A DNA stretch of 64,000 nucleotides from Takakia lepidozioides (lineage: Eukaryota > Streptophyta > Takakiopsida > Takakiales > Takakiaceae): the NCBI GenBank assembly GCA_030704615.1, contig CM060731.1, positions 72,148,756-72,212,755 of the forward strand. Direction: 5' to 3'. The position numbers were made by a program, and so were the translations under genes. Below are positions 1-10,834 of this stretch, piece by piece. The notes beneath the pieces were generated by a model. The model did not search any database. It saw only the letters and a program-made list of their open reading frames with translations, and was not told the origin of the DNA. Every line of letters begins with the position of its first letter. Positions within the stretch are counted from its first letter, which is position 1.

Positions 1-2
1 AC

Positions 3-2866
3 ATCGGCGCCATTGCTCATCTCGATGGAGCATGCTTGTGCCGGCAAATCAAGGACATTGGCCTCGTTGGAAATCTCTTGGAAGGTAAAATGTTCTGGGC
101 ATCTTTCGTGTTTCAGCTCCATTTTTTTTGCCAACTTTTTTAGAAGTTCAGATTTGCAGAAACATGTGTTGCAGGGCAAGTTGATCTGGGAGACAAGCAA
201 GTGCAGGCTGTTTTCAACTCTTTTGCCAGAGGTGCAAGGGACCTTGTCCTGACTTTTTAAGGAGTTCGGGAGACTGTCCAGCAGACTGGCTACGAGAATG
301 TCCAACAACATATTCCCCACGACACATGTGGGCAGACTGCCCAAGTGCTGGAGACCAAGCATGTGCACCAGACCATCCCGGGTAATAGGCCGGACCACTC
401 CCAACAGACTGCCCCGCACACACATACTCAATATGTGCAAACACTACTGAGTGGGCAGCGAACTTTGCAGACTTTGCAGCAGACCGGCGAATAGACCGGC
501 GAACAGACTGCCCTTCAGCCAACTGTGCAGCAGACCAGCGAACATGCAGCAGACCGTTGAACCCAGCCAGCAGATTGCCCCTCAGCAGACTGTGCAGCAC
601 ATTGGCGAACCCCACTCAGCAGATGGCCAAACAGACTATCCAGGAGACTAACAGCCAATCTGATCCCTGGATTGTGCAACAGACTCGGATGCACTGGCCT
701 CACCAGGACCCTGTGGACAAATTTCTGCAGAGTTCCCAACAACATGTTTTTGGATCTGTCAGTATGAGTGTTTTGAACGAGTCCACTTTTTCCCCATGCA
801 CAATCACTGACGACGTCATCAGATCACCGGTAAAGCATTCTTATCCAGCTCCCCGTGGCCTGCCTTCTATGACCTTTCAGCTCAGTCCCGTTTTCGTGCG
901 GTCAGTGGCGAAAGCCATAGATGAGTCTTACATCACGACCGAACTCAATCCGGGAACGCAAAACCGTATCATAGATCTTACAGAAGAGTCTGAGGATGCA
1001 ATTGCCGGTGGGTCTTCCATACATATTCTTGATGTTTCCCAAGTCCATGGAGAAGTTGATAGATTGCTCCTCGGCGTACAAAATCAGAACACCCAGCCGG
1101 CTGTCCACCAGACTGACCAGCACACTGAACAGTCGACACATAGAAGGACTGCCGAGCAACCTGCGGCGGGCCAACAGACTGTCTTTATTGATGAGCGGAC
1201 TGAACCGCAGACTAACCAGCAGACTACACAGCTCACAGAGGGAAAGACTGACCAGGATGGCTCGGAGCAGCAGAGTGCACAGCTCAGTGAAGAACAGACT
1301 CAACCACGGCCTGACCAGCACACTGCACACTTCACAGAGGGAAGGACTGACAACCAACCTGCCACCAAGCACACTGCCCACATTGAGGAAGAGACTGAAC
1401 CGCAGAGTGGCCAGCAGACTGCACAGTTCACAGACGGAAGGACTGACGAAGAACCGGCGGCCAAGCAGACTGCCCACATTGAGCAACAGACTGAACATGC
1501 TGGCAAGCACACTGACGAGGAACCACATGCGGCGCAGACACAGTCTAGTATAGCGCTGGATTACATGGAGTCTGCTCCCTCATCCCTTGGGCAGGTTGTG
1601 CCCTGCCCTCTTTCAGCACTGTTGTTTATGTTTTAGCACATTGTGAAATTGGGCTAATTCGCCATTTTGCTCGGTATCCTCACAGGATGTTCGTCCCGCC
1701 GTCGATAGACTATCTACTTTTGAGGACATGACATCTTCCGCCCATGCTGCAAACGTGGGATCGACAACCAAGAAAGGTGTGGTGGTGAGCACGCCCCCCG
1801 ATGCGCGGGTCAGTTCTACGCATGCGACCCACGAAGCTACAAAGACAGGTCCAGCAAATGTAAACAAACCTGCTAACTAGCTTCTGTTGCGAAGTAGGGC
1901 GGCAGCGCTGCGCTTGTCTGCTCTATCCAGCCCACCTACAGCTATCCCTGCTTCCCAAGGGAGAGGCAAAACCAAGAAGCAGACTGTCATGGACCATGCT
2001 GAGGAGGTTGAGGAGGGTCCGAGTACCAAGAGTCCTGTGAAGAAAAAGTCTGGCGTCTTTATGAACAAGAACCGCAAGCTGCCCTTGGACATGGACAAAG
2101 ATGTGGGTTGTTTCTTGGAGCAGCATAGGTGAGTACTGTGCTCAGTCTCCTAGTTTGTCTTTGTCGTTAAGTGCTTTGCGGTTTGTTGTGGTTAGTCTGC
2201 TCGCTGGTCAGTCTGCTACTGGTTGTCATCATTGTCTGTTGTGGTCAATCATAGTCTGCTCAGTCTGCCATGTTCTGCACAGTTTGCTCTGCAAACCGGT
2301 CTACTGTGCTCAGTCTGCCAGTACTGTCAGTCTCGTGCGGAAGTGAGTGTTCAATCTACTGATGAACTGTTCAGCCTGTAGAGTGTTTGGTACCATGTTG
2401 TTGTCAGTCTGTTTAGTACATGAGGCTTCCCAAAGGATGGTTTGTTCTGTGCAGGATGGGTGCTCGGTTTAACGAAGCACATGTTCTGCACGTCAAGGCA
2501 GGTAATTCCATGCTGATGTTTTTGTCGCCGGATGACATAAAGGCGCTCGAGAAGGTTGAGTCGGAGTGTATAGATAGACTCCTAGAGCTGTGGTGTCGAT
2601 TCTATGAGAAGTTGGTTGAGGCTGCGTTCACCAAGACTATTGTTGTTCTTCCAACGTCGACGTGGACGGTGTTGAAATCATTGGGGGCGGGGCAACATGA
2701 AAGCCTTCTGGAGGTCTTCAAAGGTTGCCTCAGCACTGAACGACTGGGCAGCGACTTGAAAGGTGCGATTTCATTTTGGTGCCAATTGGGGACGAGTAAG
2801 AACTCTTCCGAGTCTGCTGAGACTGAGTCTCCTGAGTCAGAGTCTGGTTCCGCAGTGTCCTCTTGA
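3..2866 (+). pseudogene. Gln/Thr-repeat protein, 5'-partial, decayed (unknown function)
   Basis: I do not recognise this gene. Consistent exons are 3-84, 175 onward, a long repeat exon ending at 1594, 1686-2128 and 2455-2866. The junctions 84/175 (phase 1), 1594/1686 (phase 0) and 2128/2455 (phase 2) have GT-AG borders and join open frames. The middle exon is rich in Q and T, with 32-33-residue repeats. The last exon is an ordinary globular-looking stretch (motifs FLSPDDIKALEKVES and LLELWCRFYEKLVEAAF) ending in a Ser/Glu tail. In-frame stops lie at 258-260, 492-494 and 1878-1880, and the frame shifts between about 500 and 560, so it is probably a pseudogene. It ends 170 bp before a CACTA terminus, so it could be transposon cargo or simply a neighbour. 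The true start lies left of the window. Confidence 0.45.
1199..1530 (+). repeat. Tandem 96-99 bp coding repeats
   Basis: Three and a half direct copies begin at 1199, 1298, 1394 and 1490. Each encodes a unit starting TE/TQ-P, with QQT or QHT near residue 7, a TEGRTD-like core and a QTAHIE-like end. Unit lengths are 33, 32 and 32 residues, so the repeat keeps frame. Confidence 0.8.
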
Positions 2867-3035
2867 CTCTAAGCGATTAAGTTGATCTCTGTATCTGTCC
2901 AGTGGACTGGGTTTGAAGATTGAGTCTGCTGAGTCTACTGAGTATCAGTCTGTTGAGTCTGCCCATCATGACTGTGCAATGACGCCATGTTGTTTGATAC
3001 CATTGCAGGGGGCGCTGGAGTGTTTGTATCATCGA
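2867..3035. other. Spacer between repeat gene and CACTA end
   Basis: The stretch is rich in GTCTGCTGAGTCT-like words, as in the end of the preceding exon. A possible splice acceptor at about 3008 leads to no useful frame. No gene is seen. Confidence 0.5.
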
Positions 3036-3175
3036 CACTAGAGGAAAAACGCGGAATAACCACTGGCCCTTTAACCACTACTGTATTTTCCCACTCTATA
3101 AACCACTAGTAACCACTTGCCAATGGTTAATCCCGATGAAATGCCATGGTGGCATCACAGACAGTGGTTGAAAGT

Positions 3176-3418
3176 GGTTTCAACCACTCAGTAGTCCACG
3201 TGTAATAATTTATTTTTATTTTTTATTTGGTACTATATTTGAGTTAATAAATATAATATTCCACGTGGACGGGTGCATTAGTGGTTATAGACACCTCGGT
3301 GATTGGAAGTGGTTGAAACCACTTGCTACTTCACGTGTAATAATTCAAATTTTATTTATGATTTGTGATTTGGAAATCTATTTCAATTAATAAATATAAT
3401 ATTCCACGTGGACGGGGA
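3176..3418. repeat. Two tandem ~140 bp units in CACTA subterminal region
   Basis: Two units share a GTGGTTTCAACCACT-like palindrome, CACGTGTAATAATT, an AT-rich middle and AATATAATATTCCACGTGG. CACGTGTAATAATT recurs at an offset of 135 bp and the CCACGTGG block at an offset of 143 bp. Confidence 0.75.
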
Positions 3419-3690
3419 CAGTGCACGTTGATCTTGAGTGTTTAAAGACACCTCATTGATTTGTACCACTTTTACAGTGGTGGAGAGGGGTGGTGAAAGA
3501 CACTGCAGTAATGGGAACCACTATTCTAGTGGTCACTCGTAAGTGATTGCCTACACAACAATGATTGGTACCACTTTTGTGGTGATACATAAAAACTTTT
3601 AAGTGGTTTGTGCACCCGTGACAGACTTTGAAAAACAGACAAGTGTCCAGAAGGATGATGCTATTGAACAAATGGTTCCAACAATAAACT

Positions 3691-3879
3691 TTATTTTGAA
3701 TCTGAAACATATTCGTCGCCCTCTGAATCACTCTCCTCAACTGGAATAGCAGTTGGTTGTACAAATGCCGCTTCAATGGTAGCCAACATAGCCAGGTCTT
3801 CTTTATTTAGAGCCGTGGCACCATCTAATGACCTAGGTATTGGTTGATCTGATAAGGTAGACGTCGATTGGCACCCCAC
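3691..3879 (-). pseudogene. Small ORF, possibly the C-terminal end of the CACTA protein
   Basis: The 62-codon ORF has an acidic tail (EESDSEGDEYVSDSK). Its strand and position, downstream of the DUF4218 fragment, suit a last exon of the same transposon gene, but no family is recognised. Assignment to the transposon is inference from position. Confidence 0.3.
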
Positions 3880-4207
3880 TCATCACCACTTGCCTCTATC
3901 TGCCACAGTTCACAACAAGAATGACACATGTTAGCAATGAAGTGTTGCATTACTTAGCAAAAAATACCTAGCATGAATGATACTTTAAAAACCACTCTTT
4001 CAAACCACTGGAGGAGTGAGCAGAATGACTTGTAAATTTACATGCTCTTCCAATAAGTCACTCACTCAGACATTCCGTTACTACAGCAGTGGTTATAATC
4101 AGGATGAACCACTGACATTTGTGATTTTGTGGGTGGTTTGATTATACTGGTGACACTCAGAATTGAAATTGATCTTGATATGAATAAGGTGCAATGAAAA
4201 GAAGTAC

Positions 4208-4561
4208 TCACTGTACCCAAATAGCCATGACATTGGTATTGTTCAGCACATACAAAATTTGTGCTGCATCTCTCTCAGTTCCAGTCATATCCCGCTTTTT
4301 GCCGACACCTTCCAAGATCTCGTCCTCAACCCCTTCCTCCGCATTTGCATCCCAAGTCCGCCGTTGAGTTGCATCGAATGATTGCATATACTCAGTCATG
4401 AACCCCATGGCCTCATCAAGAACATACCCTGCAACCGTACTCCCTTCTAGCTTTGCATAATTCCTAACGTATCCCTTGAGATCTTTCATGTAACGCTCCA
4501 TGTGATACATCCACCTTGAAGACACCGGATGAACAATTTGGTTTATCTCCATGGAATACAT
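4208..4561 (-). pseudogene. DUF4218 domain of CACTA transposase gene, fragment
   Basis: The ORF contains PVSSRWMYHMERYMKDLKGY, then YVRN, then EGSTVAGYVLDEAMGF and MTEYMQSF. This is the characteristic order of DUF4218, the domain that follows the transposase-21 region in plant En/Spm (CACTA) TNPD/TNP2 proteins. The upstream transposase domain is not seen on this strand in the next kilobase, so only a fragment remains. The upstream limit near 4561 may be an exon border or a truncation. It sits inside the CACTA element ending at 3036, which supports the family call. The product is not expected to be active. Confidence 0.8.
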
Positions 4562-4570
4562 CTATGTGCT

Positions 4571-5160
4571 CACTTGTAACCACTAAAATGAATTAAAAAA
4601 AAAACAAATACCGAAGGGGGGACTGCTCGAGATGGACCGGCATTAGATCGTCCGGCATGCGAGAAACCACGGGTCTGCTACGCAATACGTCGGTTAAGGT
4701 GGAATTGTAGTGGCAAGTTGTCATCATCCGAGGCTTCAACTTCCGCCCGGTCCAATGCAGCAGAATGATGCATGCGTGTGGAAAACAGATCAACCCTGTT
4801 GCTCCTTAATGTCCGCTATGTTCATGGGGAGTTGGATCGGTTTTGGCATTGTGGTGGAGCTGGTCGTATTGGTGAGGCATGATCCTGTCCCGTCGACTGT
4901 ACAATGGATTTGACACCATCGTTTGTATGAACAGGGTTGCGTACGTCGACCGGTCCTGGCAGTACATCACCCCTAAGCTCCATTGGGGCACTACCGGTGG
5001 CTTCAGCGTGTAGTGGGGGGCGAGGGTCGACCCCAACTTGATTTTGAGGACCATGTTCTGGGGATGACACAATTGCAGCTTCACCTTCATCTGCGATACG
5101 CACTTCTTCAAGAAAAAAGAACCAAAGTGCAAAAGATTTAAAAAAAAACACATCGGCTAG
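4571..5160. other. Decayed transposon-like sequence
   Basis: Short overlapping ORFs occur on the minus strand (4593-4793 and 4822-5151) with no recognisable domain. They may be the eroded remainder of the CACTA gene. No host gene is visible. Confidence 0.4.
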
Positions 5161-5164
5161 TAAG

Positions 5165-5345
5165 TCAAAGTGTGTCGCCCCGGTGGTTCAGGGTTCAAAC
5201 CCGCTGCATTACCCATGTGTGGGATTGTTCGTGACGACGGTATGTCTGGGCGTTGATCCTCTTGTAGGTCTCATGGCCCATAAATGAAAGGGGGTCAATT
5301 TTTCTCCCTCCTCAAGGGCCTGAGGTTTTATTTATTTATTTTTTA
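5165..5345 (+). repeat. SINE-like tRNA-derived element 1
   Basis: GGTTCAGGGTTCAAACCCG around 5181-5202 resembles a pol III B box (GGTTCAAnnC). About 130 bp of unrelated body follows, ending in a T/A-rich tail from 5325. The A box is poor, so this is a degraded copy. It could be an unrelated sequence with a chance B box. Confidence 0.4.
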
Positions 5346-5459
5346 GAAAAAAAAAAAAACAAAAAGTTATTTATAGGGTTTGCAAAAAGGTTAAAAGACT
5401 TAAAAAAGTTGCCCATCATGTATGTACAATATATACATACTTTTGGGGGTAAAATTCAA

Positions 5460-5560
5460 ATGTGTGTATGTAACGTAATGGTAAGGGCTCTTCCTGCGCG
5501 TCGCGGCGTGGCGGGTTCAAACTCCTCGCATTGTTTTTTTTTCCCCTCATGCACTAAGCC
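5460..5560 (+). repeat. SINE-like tRNA-derived element 2
   Basis: GTAACGTAATGGTAAG near 5470 fits a pol III A box. GGCGGGTTCAAACTCC near 5508 fits a B box, at tRNA-like spacing (about 35 bp between boxes). A run of T follows. I could not fold a complete tRNA, so I call it a tRNA-derived SINE head. Confidence 0.5.
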
Positions 5561-6003
5561 CCACTAAGCCTTATCGCTGCTGCGCACACTTAGTCCTCAT
5601 GCAGGTTGGTCTTAGCATGTCGTGTTTCAATCTCTGCTCGTTCAGCTGCACCGTGGTGGTTCTCATGGACAATCCAACATTACCTGACTATAGACACAAG
5701 TTAAGTAGGTTTGAGTAGGTGTCAAAATAGTTCCTAAAACCTAATTTTGTAGAATAAAATGATCCTGGAAGCCAGAGGAGGGCCTATGGGAGCATTCTGC
5801 AATGACCTCACAGAAATCGCGGCAAAAAATACCCCCCGTCCAACCAATGGCCTCCTTCTTCACGTGACTACGTGTCGTGGAATAATGAAATGCCACGCAC
5901 ACAGAAATTGTGTGGAAAGGAAGTGAGGGGAGAATAAGCCTCCATTGGCTTATATCCCCCCCCCCTTCTCATTTCTCGGGCCACGTGCAGGGTGAATCTT
6001 CTA
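5561..6003. other. Spacer left of hairpin array
   Basis: No gene is recognised. GGTGTCAAAATAGTTCC at 5719-5735 weakly matches the complement of 12094-12110 and might be one end of the element that contains the hAT gene. Confidence 0.35.
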
Positions 6004-6665
6004 GAAGCGACCGCCAACTTGGCGGTCGCTCCATTTTCCGGAAATAAAATAAATAAGCGACCGCCAACATTGGCGGACGCTTCATTTTCAAAAACTTTAA
6101 AATAAATAAGCGACCGCAAACATAGGCGGTCACTTCATTTTCAAAAACTTTAAAATAAATAAGCGACCGCCAACATAGGCGGTCGCTTCATTTTCAAGAC
6201 ATTTAAAATAAATAAGCGACCGCCAACATAGGCGGTCGCTTCATTTTCAAGACATTTAAAATAAATAAGCGACCGCCAACATAGGCGGTCGCTTCATTTT
6301 CAAAACATTTCAAATAAATAAGCGACCGCCAACAATGGCGGTCGCTTGATTTTAAGAACAATTAAAATAAAAGCAACCGCCAGTTATGGCGGTCGCTTGC
6401 TTTTCAAAAACATTTAAATAAAAGCGACCGTCAGTAATGGCGGTCGCTTCATTTTCATTTTCAAAATAATTAAAATAAATGCGACCGCCACAAATGGCGG
6501 TCGCTCCATTTCCAACCAAATTTTAAAAAAACGACCGCCACTAATGGCGGTCGCTGCAATTACGAAAAACAACAATACCGGCGACCACCCCTAATGGCGG
6601 TCGCTCCATTTTCCTCCAAGAAACAAAAAAGCGACCGCAAGTAACGGCGGTTGCTTCATTATTTT
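6004..6665. repeat. Hairpin tandem array A (53-bp monomer)
   Basis: Thirteen imperfect palindromes of the type GCGACCGCC-(5-7 nt)-GGCGGTCGC are separated by an A/T-rich linker (TTCATTTTCAAAACATTTAA). Monomers start at 6004, 6057, 6110, 6163, 6216, 6269 and 6322, exactly 53 bp apart. Later starts are 6373, 6424, 6481, 6532, 6581 and 6631, at 49-57 bp. Each monomer could form a 9-bp stem in DNA or RNA. Confidence 0.95.
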
Positions 6666-7074
6666 GCTACATAAAGCGGAAGAAGCAGGGGCTTGCCTGA
6701 GAGTGCTCGGCTTCAGTTGGCGCGGGTTGTGAGCAAGACAAGAGGATCTCCTGCTGGAGCTTCAGTTTGGCCATGCGAGACGTTGACGCCGCCCGTTGTA
6801 GGCTTCAATTTGCGCCGCGGTCTGGATGTGGGGTTTCTCTCAGGAGAGCCACGCCCTTCTCCACGCGGCATAAGTCCGAGTAAAAGAAAAATCTTCCGCA
6901 GAATGCGTGCATACAGGCCTCGAATGGAACTTCGCCAGTAATAGCTGTCGCTGCACTTATAAAAACAAAAAAAAACTTCAAGCGACCGGAAGTGAGGGGA
7001 GAATGTGCTGGAGCCTATATGCCTCCCTCCCCCCGCCTCACTCCTCGCTCCATGCGCAGGGCACACTTCGTAGA

Positions 7075-7700
7075 AGCGACCGCCACCTTGGCGGTAATTT
7101 TCATTTTCAAAACAATTAAAATAAAAGCGACCGCCATAAATGGCGGTCGCTCCATTTCCAACCAAATTTCAATAAAAGTGACCGCCACTAATGGCGGTAA
7201 ACAACAATACCGACGACCGCCCCTAATGGCGGTCGCTCCATTTTGCTCCAAAAAAATAAAAAAACGGCCGCCAGTAACGGCGGTCGCTTCATTTCCAAAA
7301 TAATTAAAATAAAAGCGACCGCCAGTAATGGCGGTCGCTTCATTTCCAAAATAATTAAACTAAAAACGACCGCCAGTAATGGCGGTCACTTTATTTCCAA
7401 AATAAATAAAATAAAAGCGACCGCCATGTATATCCCCCCCCCCTCATTCCTCGCTCCACGCGCATGACAGATCTCGTAGAAGCGATCGCCACCTTCGTTG
7501 TCGCTCCATTTTTTTTAAAAAAAACGACCGCCGGTAATGGCGGTCGCCCCATTTCCAAAAATAAAAAAATAAAGGCGACCGCCAGAAATTGCGGTCGGGG
7601 AGAATGACTGGGAGCTTATATGCCCCCCTCCCCGATTCCTCGCTCCACGCCGAGGGTAGACCTCGTAGAAGCAACCGTCACCTTGGTGGTCGCTCCATTT
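7075..7700. repeat. Hairpin array B (degenerate)
   Basis: This is the same GCGACCGCC...GGCGGTCGC palindrome family as array A. About seven copies lie between 7075 and 7435, and weaker copies run to about 7700 (near 7525, 7577 and 7670). Sequence resembling 7000-7075 (GGGAGAATG..GGAGCCTATATGCC.. then a CGCTCC..GCGCAGGG stretch) recurs near 5940, 7430 and 7600, so whole blocks have been duplicated. Confidence 0.85.
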
Positions 7701-8214
7701 AAATAAAAATGAATGCATAGTTGGAAGCATGGCACAATTGTTCTCCATTCCACAAGCAAATCACCGAACACAAACATGAGCAAGCGACGGTGCATTTGGC
7801 CGACATTTTGGCTGGTATACACATGGGCAACATCTTTTATTTTCCAACACATACATAACATCAATACAAATATTCATAGTGACAATGATCACATTGGTAT
7901 TACTTCAGTACAGAAATATAAACATGTCCACTAAAAAGTACTGATGCATGTCTACAGCTCTTTTGCTTCAATTCCTTCTACTGCTTCGACGGCGGGACGA
8001 AGAAGATCCTAATCCTAATGCTCCGATGGGTTGAAAATCCGGGTCATCCTCGACTTCACCACCGTTGCAATGATCAGTGCTGGAATCGTCATCCCTATCC
8101 GACCTCATTGAATCTGTAAGTGACATCGAACCACATTTAATTCTCTCTGAGGTCGATTCCCGCTCCGGTCTTGAATACCATCCACGGCATCTGGCCTGTT
8201 TGTGGGCCGATCGC

Positions 8215-10400
8215 CTACAAAAGGTTGGATTGTTCTCTATCGTTTATGGACTTGGGACGCAATCGAAGGTGGTCTCGATCAAAGGTCGGTTGGATATAAG
8301 CATCATCTTCTGTCAATGTAAACGGGTCATACGCATTTTCGAGAGCATTATCGGATCCATCTTCACTATCGGAGGCAGATGATTCCCTCTGAGATGATTC
8401 TCTCTGAAGCTTAGTATCGTCACTCATCGAACCAGCCTCAGAAGCAGAGTCTTCGGAATGCAAATTCCTCTCGTACCATGCTGCAGCATCATCCGCTGCC
8501 CTCTCACGTAGCAGTCGGCAATTGGTATACACATACACCAATTTGTCAGCCTCGCAGGATTCAACCTGTTGCGAATCTTGTTGTGAACAAATGAGTAACT
8601 GCTCCAATTGCATTCGCAAGATGAGGCAGAGCACACTTGAGCAAGAATACGCTTCGCAATAGGAGCCAATGTTCTTGCTCCAGCTCCAATCAGATCCATT
8701 CATGTGACAGTATATTGAGCTTTTTTGGATTCGGCATGTCCTCAAAAGGGTCGCGGCGATCTGAGAAACATTGGTACTCGGATATAGCTCTCTTTGCATG
8801 ATTCGGCCGAGCCAGTCGCATGAGCACTCGCACGAGGCCGGCCTTGGCATCAGCGTCGTCTCAGAGCATGATCTTGTCGAGCAAGAATGGATTGAGCAAA
8901 GCCCCCGCATAATGCAAGTCCGTTCGAACCATCGAACGACGGTCGTAAAATGCATCATCAGCACTGTCCGCAAGTTCAGGTTCCAAGGAGAAGGGAGGAT
9001 GCCTCAAGGATTGGACGTGTTTCTTAAGATTTTGCATTAGTAACCATGCCTTGCCTATTACTAGTTGCTTTCCATCAAACTCCCGCAAGACGATTAACAC
9101 CGGCTCTACTATATAAACAAAGTTTTCACATTTCTTCCAAAAATCATCGCTGCGAATGCTATTTCGAACTTTTCAACTTTTGCCAAATGACTTGGCTTTT
9201 CTGGAGTCCCGCAATGTCCGTGTGTACACATCCCATTGAGGATCGATGATGGTGTGCTCTAGACTACTCTTCACCATCACCAACCGATCCACCATCAAGA
9301 AATTAGTGACAAAACGAGTTTCGCCTGGATTGTGGAGCTGTATTTGGGTTCGTGCCTCCTATATATTGCCAAAGGGATGTGGTGTGTGCGGATGAACGAC
9401 ACAACAGTCTTCGCTCGCTTCACAAGTTGTTTCACCCACTGTTCTTTTCCCCAATCTTCCAAAAGGAGGTAAATGATATGAGCAGAAGAACCTTGATAGT
9501 ACATATGGAGATAACGTGCCAACAACATATTAGCGGCATTGTCTGTGCATATTTGCACGATCCTATCACTTCCGACCTGTTTGATGAAGTCCGTCAATAG
9601 TTGGCATTGATAACGTCCATCTTTCTTCTCGCCGCTAGTTTCGACCGATCCCAAGAATTGTTCCCCAGCTGGACATACGAGCATGACATTGAACAACGGT
9701 CTGTTTGTGACAGAACTCCAATCATCGGCACATATAGTGCTTCCATATTTTCTGATGCACTCGCCCGTCCTATCGTTGACCTTTTGGGTAAGCTCGGTCA
9801 TGGCGTCTAGCAATCATGTGCGGAGATTGTGATAAGTCGGAGGCACGTACGTGAATCTGGACTCCGAGGTTGCTCTAACTGCAGAAACAAATGCCGAAAG
9901 TCTTGCCACATTAAATGGTATGTTGGCCTCGAAGAAAAACTGCGCCCATTTTTTATCCAACTGTCTTTTCGCAGACAAGTTAAGACCTTCTTGCATGGAT
10001 TGCTGCCGTAATCCTCTACTCCGTTGAAGTGTAGGGGTACAAAGAGGTGTTGAAGCATGTGTTGCTCCGACACAACCCATTTGTCCAAGGACACCCGAAG
10101 CCTCACAAGAGTCGCCCTGGGTACTAATCGGGGCATCCTGACGGGAAGATAGAGTGTTTTGCTCAGAGGTCATGTCCAGATCCAAAGACATTGGAATATT
10201 GCCTCCACACTGGCAAAGTGGTTTTTTACCCGCATAGATGCTTTGAGGCATAAACCCACCCCAGCGCTCTTCACACCTTTATAGCCGAGGTGAGCGAGCA
10301 ACCGATCCTTACGATAAGAAAGCTTTAATCCACATAGGTTGTACTCAACACTACCAGTGACACTGACAGTGTTCGGAATTGTCGTATATCAAGGGCTCTA
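8215..10400 (-). pseudogene. hAT-family transposase (BED finger, DUF659, hAT dimerisation), broken
   Basis: Reading the minus strand, residues like DRLLAHLGYKGVKSAGVGLC near 10300 are the end of a BED zinc finger. KWAQFFFEANIPFNVARLSA and YVPPTYHNLRT (about 9820-9960), then ADDWSSVTNRPLFNVMLVCP and ICTDNAANM (9295-9813), are DUF659. CNWSSYSFVHNKIRNRLNPA near 8570-8630 and ADKLVYVYTN just after are the C-terminal hAT dimerisation region. A Ser/Asp/Glu-rich tail ends at 8215. The gene is dead. There is an in-frame TGA at 9814-9816, another at about 8861, and frame changes near 9330, 8570 and 10215. The stops fit CGA-to-TGA change. It lies between hairpin arrays A/B and C. Confidence 0.85.
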
Positions 10401-10834
10401 TTCCTCTCTCATCTTCACCCAATATCCACTCCCCTGGGACCTAACGATGCAAGCAACAAAAAACAGTCACCTATAAATGAACGTGTTGTGAATGTAGAGT
10501 GTAATGCGATAGCCCAACACTTCTACACCTGTCAACAACCCAAGTGGGTCGATGTGGGTTGTAGTGTTGAGCTTATACACAATCTGCTGAAGTGGCTTTG
10601 GTGGAAGCCACAACGGCAAAAGGTGCGCACCCTCCTCTTGGGCTACACTCTCGCAATGGAAGAGAGCATCCAAAGCAACCTCAAGTGTTTGCGCCAAAAG
10701 AAGTGAGGAGCTTGGTGACCCTCCTCCCTTATATATGATCCAAGAGGGATGAAAGTAAAATGAAAGTGAGATGAATAAATGACAAATCAATAGCGTCCAC
10801 CTGAAAAGGGCTGTACAACCATATTTGTTGTAAT

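Larger units (their letters stand above)
3036..4570 (-). mobile_element. CACTA (En/Spm-like) transposon, one end plus DUF4218 fragment
   Basis: The sequence from 3036 reads CACTAGAGGAAAAACG, which matches the usual CACTA-element terminus (CACTA followed by a purine-rich tract). Inside it, AACCACT and its complement AGTGGTT occur many times in both orientations from 3058 to 3625 and again from 3990 to 4140. That is the expected picture of subterminal transposase-binding repeats. The transposase-associated ORF lies on the minus strand, so 3036 would be the 3' terminus. I could not find the opposite terminus (ending in TAGTG) and the element is probably truncated near 4.6-5.2 kb. Confidence 0.75.

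Noticed and set aside
902-1528. 208-codon minus-strand ORF opposite the Gln/Thr repeats
   Set aside because: It is the complement of a repetitive coding exon, and its Leu/Ser-rich repeats simply mirror the plus-strand repeats.
557-1636. Long open frame taken as a complete gene from its first codon
   Set aside because: The first codon is TTG, the frame stays open upstream, and the end runs past a good GT donor at 1595 that splices in phase to 1686.
5775-5790. CAGAG at 5775 as a hAT terminus
   Set aside because: No matching CTCTG end or 8-bp target duplication was found on the right side.
6004-6665. CRISPR-like array
   Set aside because: The direct-repeat spacing is regular, but the linkers are repeats of each other rather than unique spacers, and the surroundings are clearly plant nuclear.
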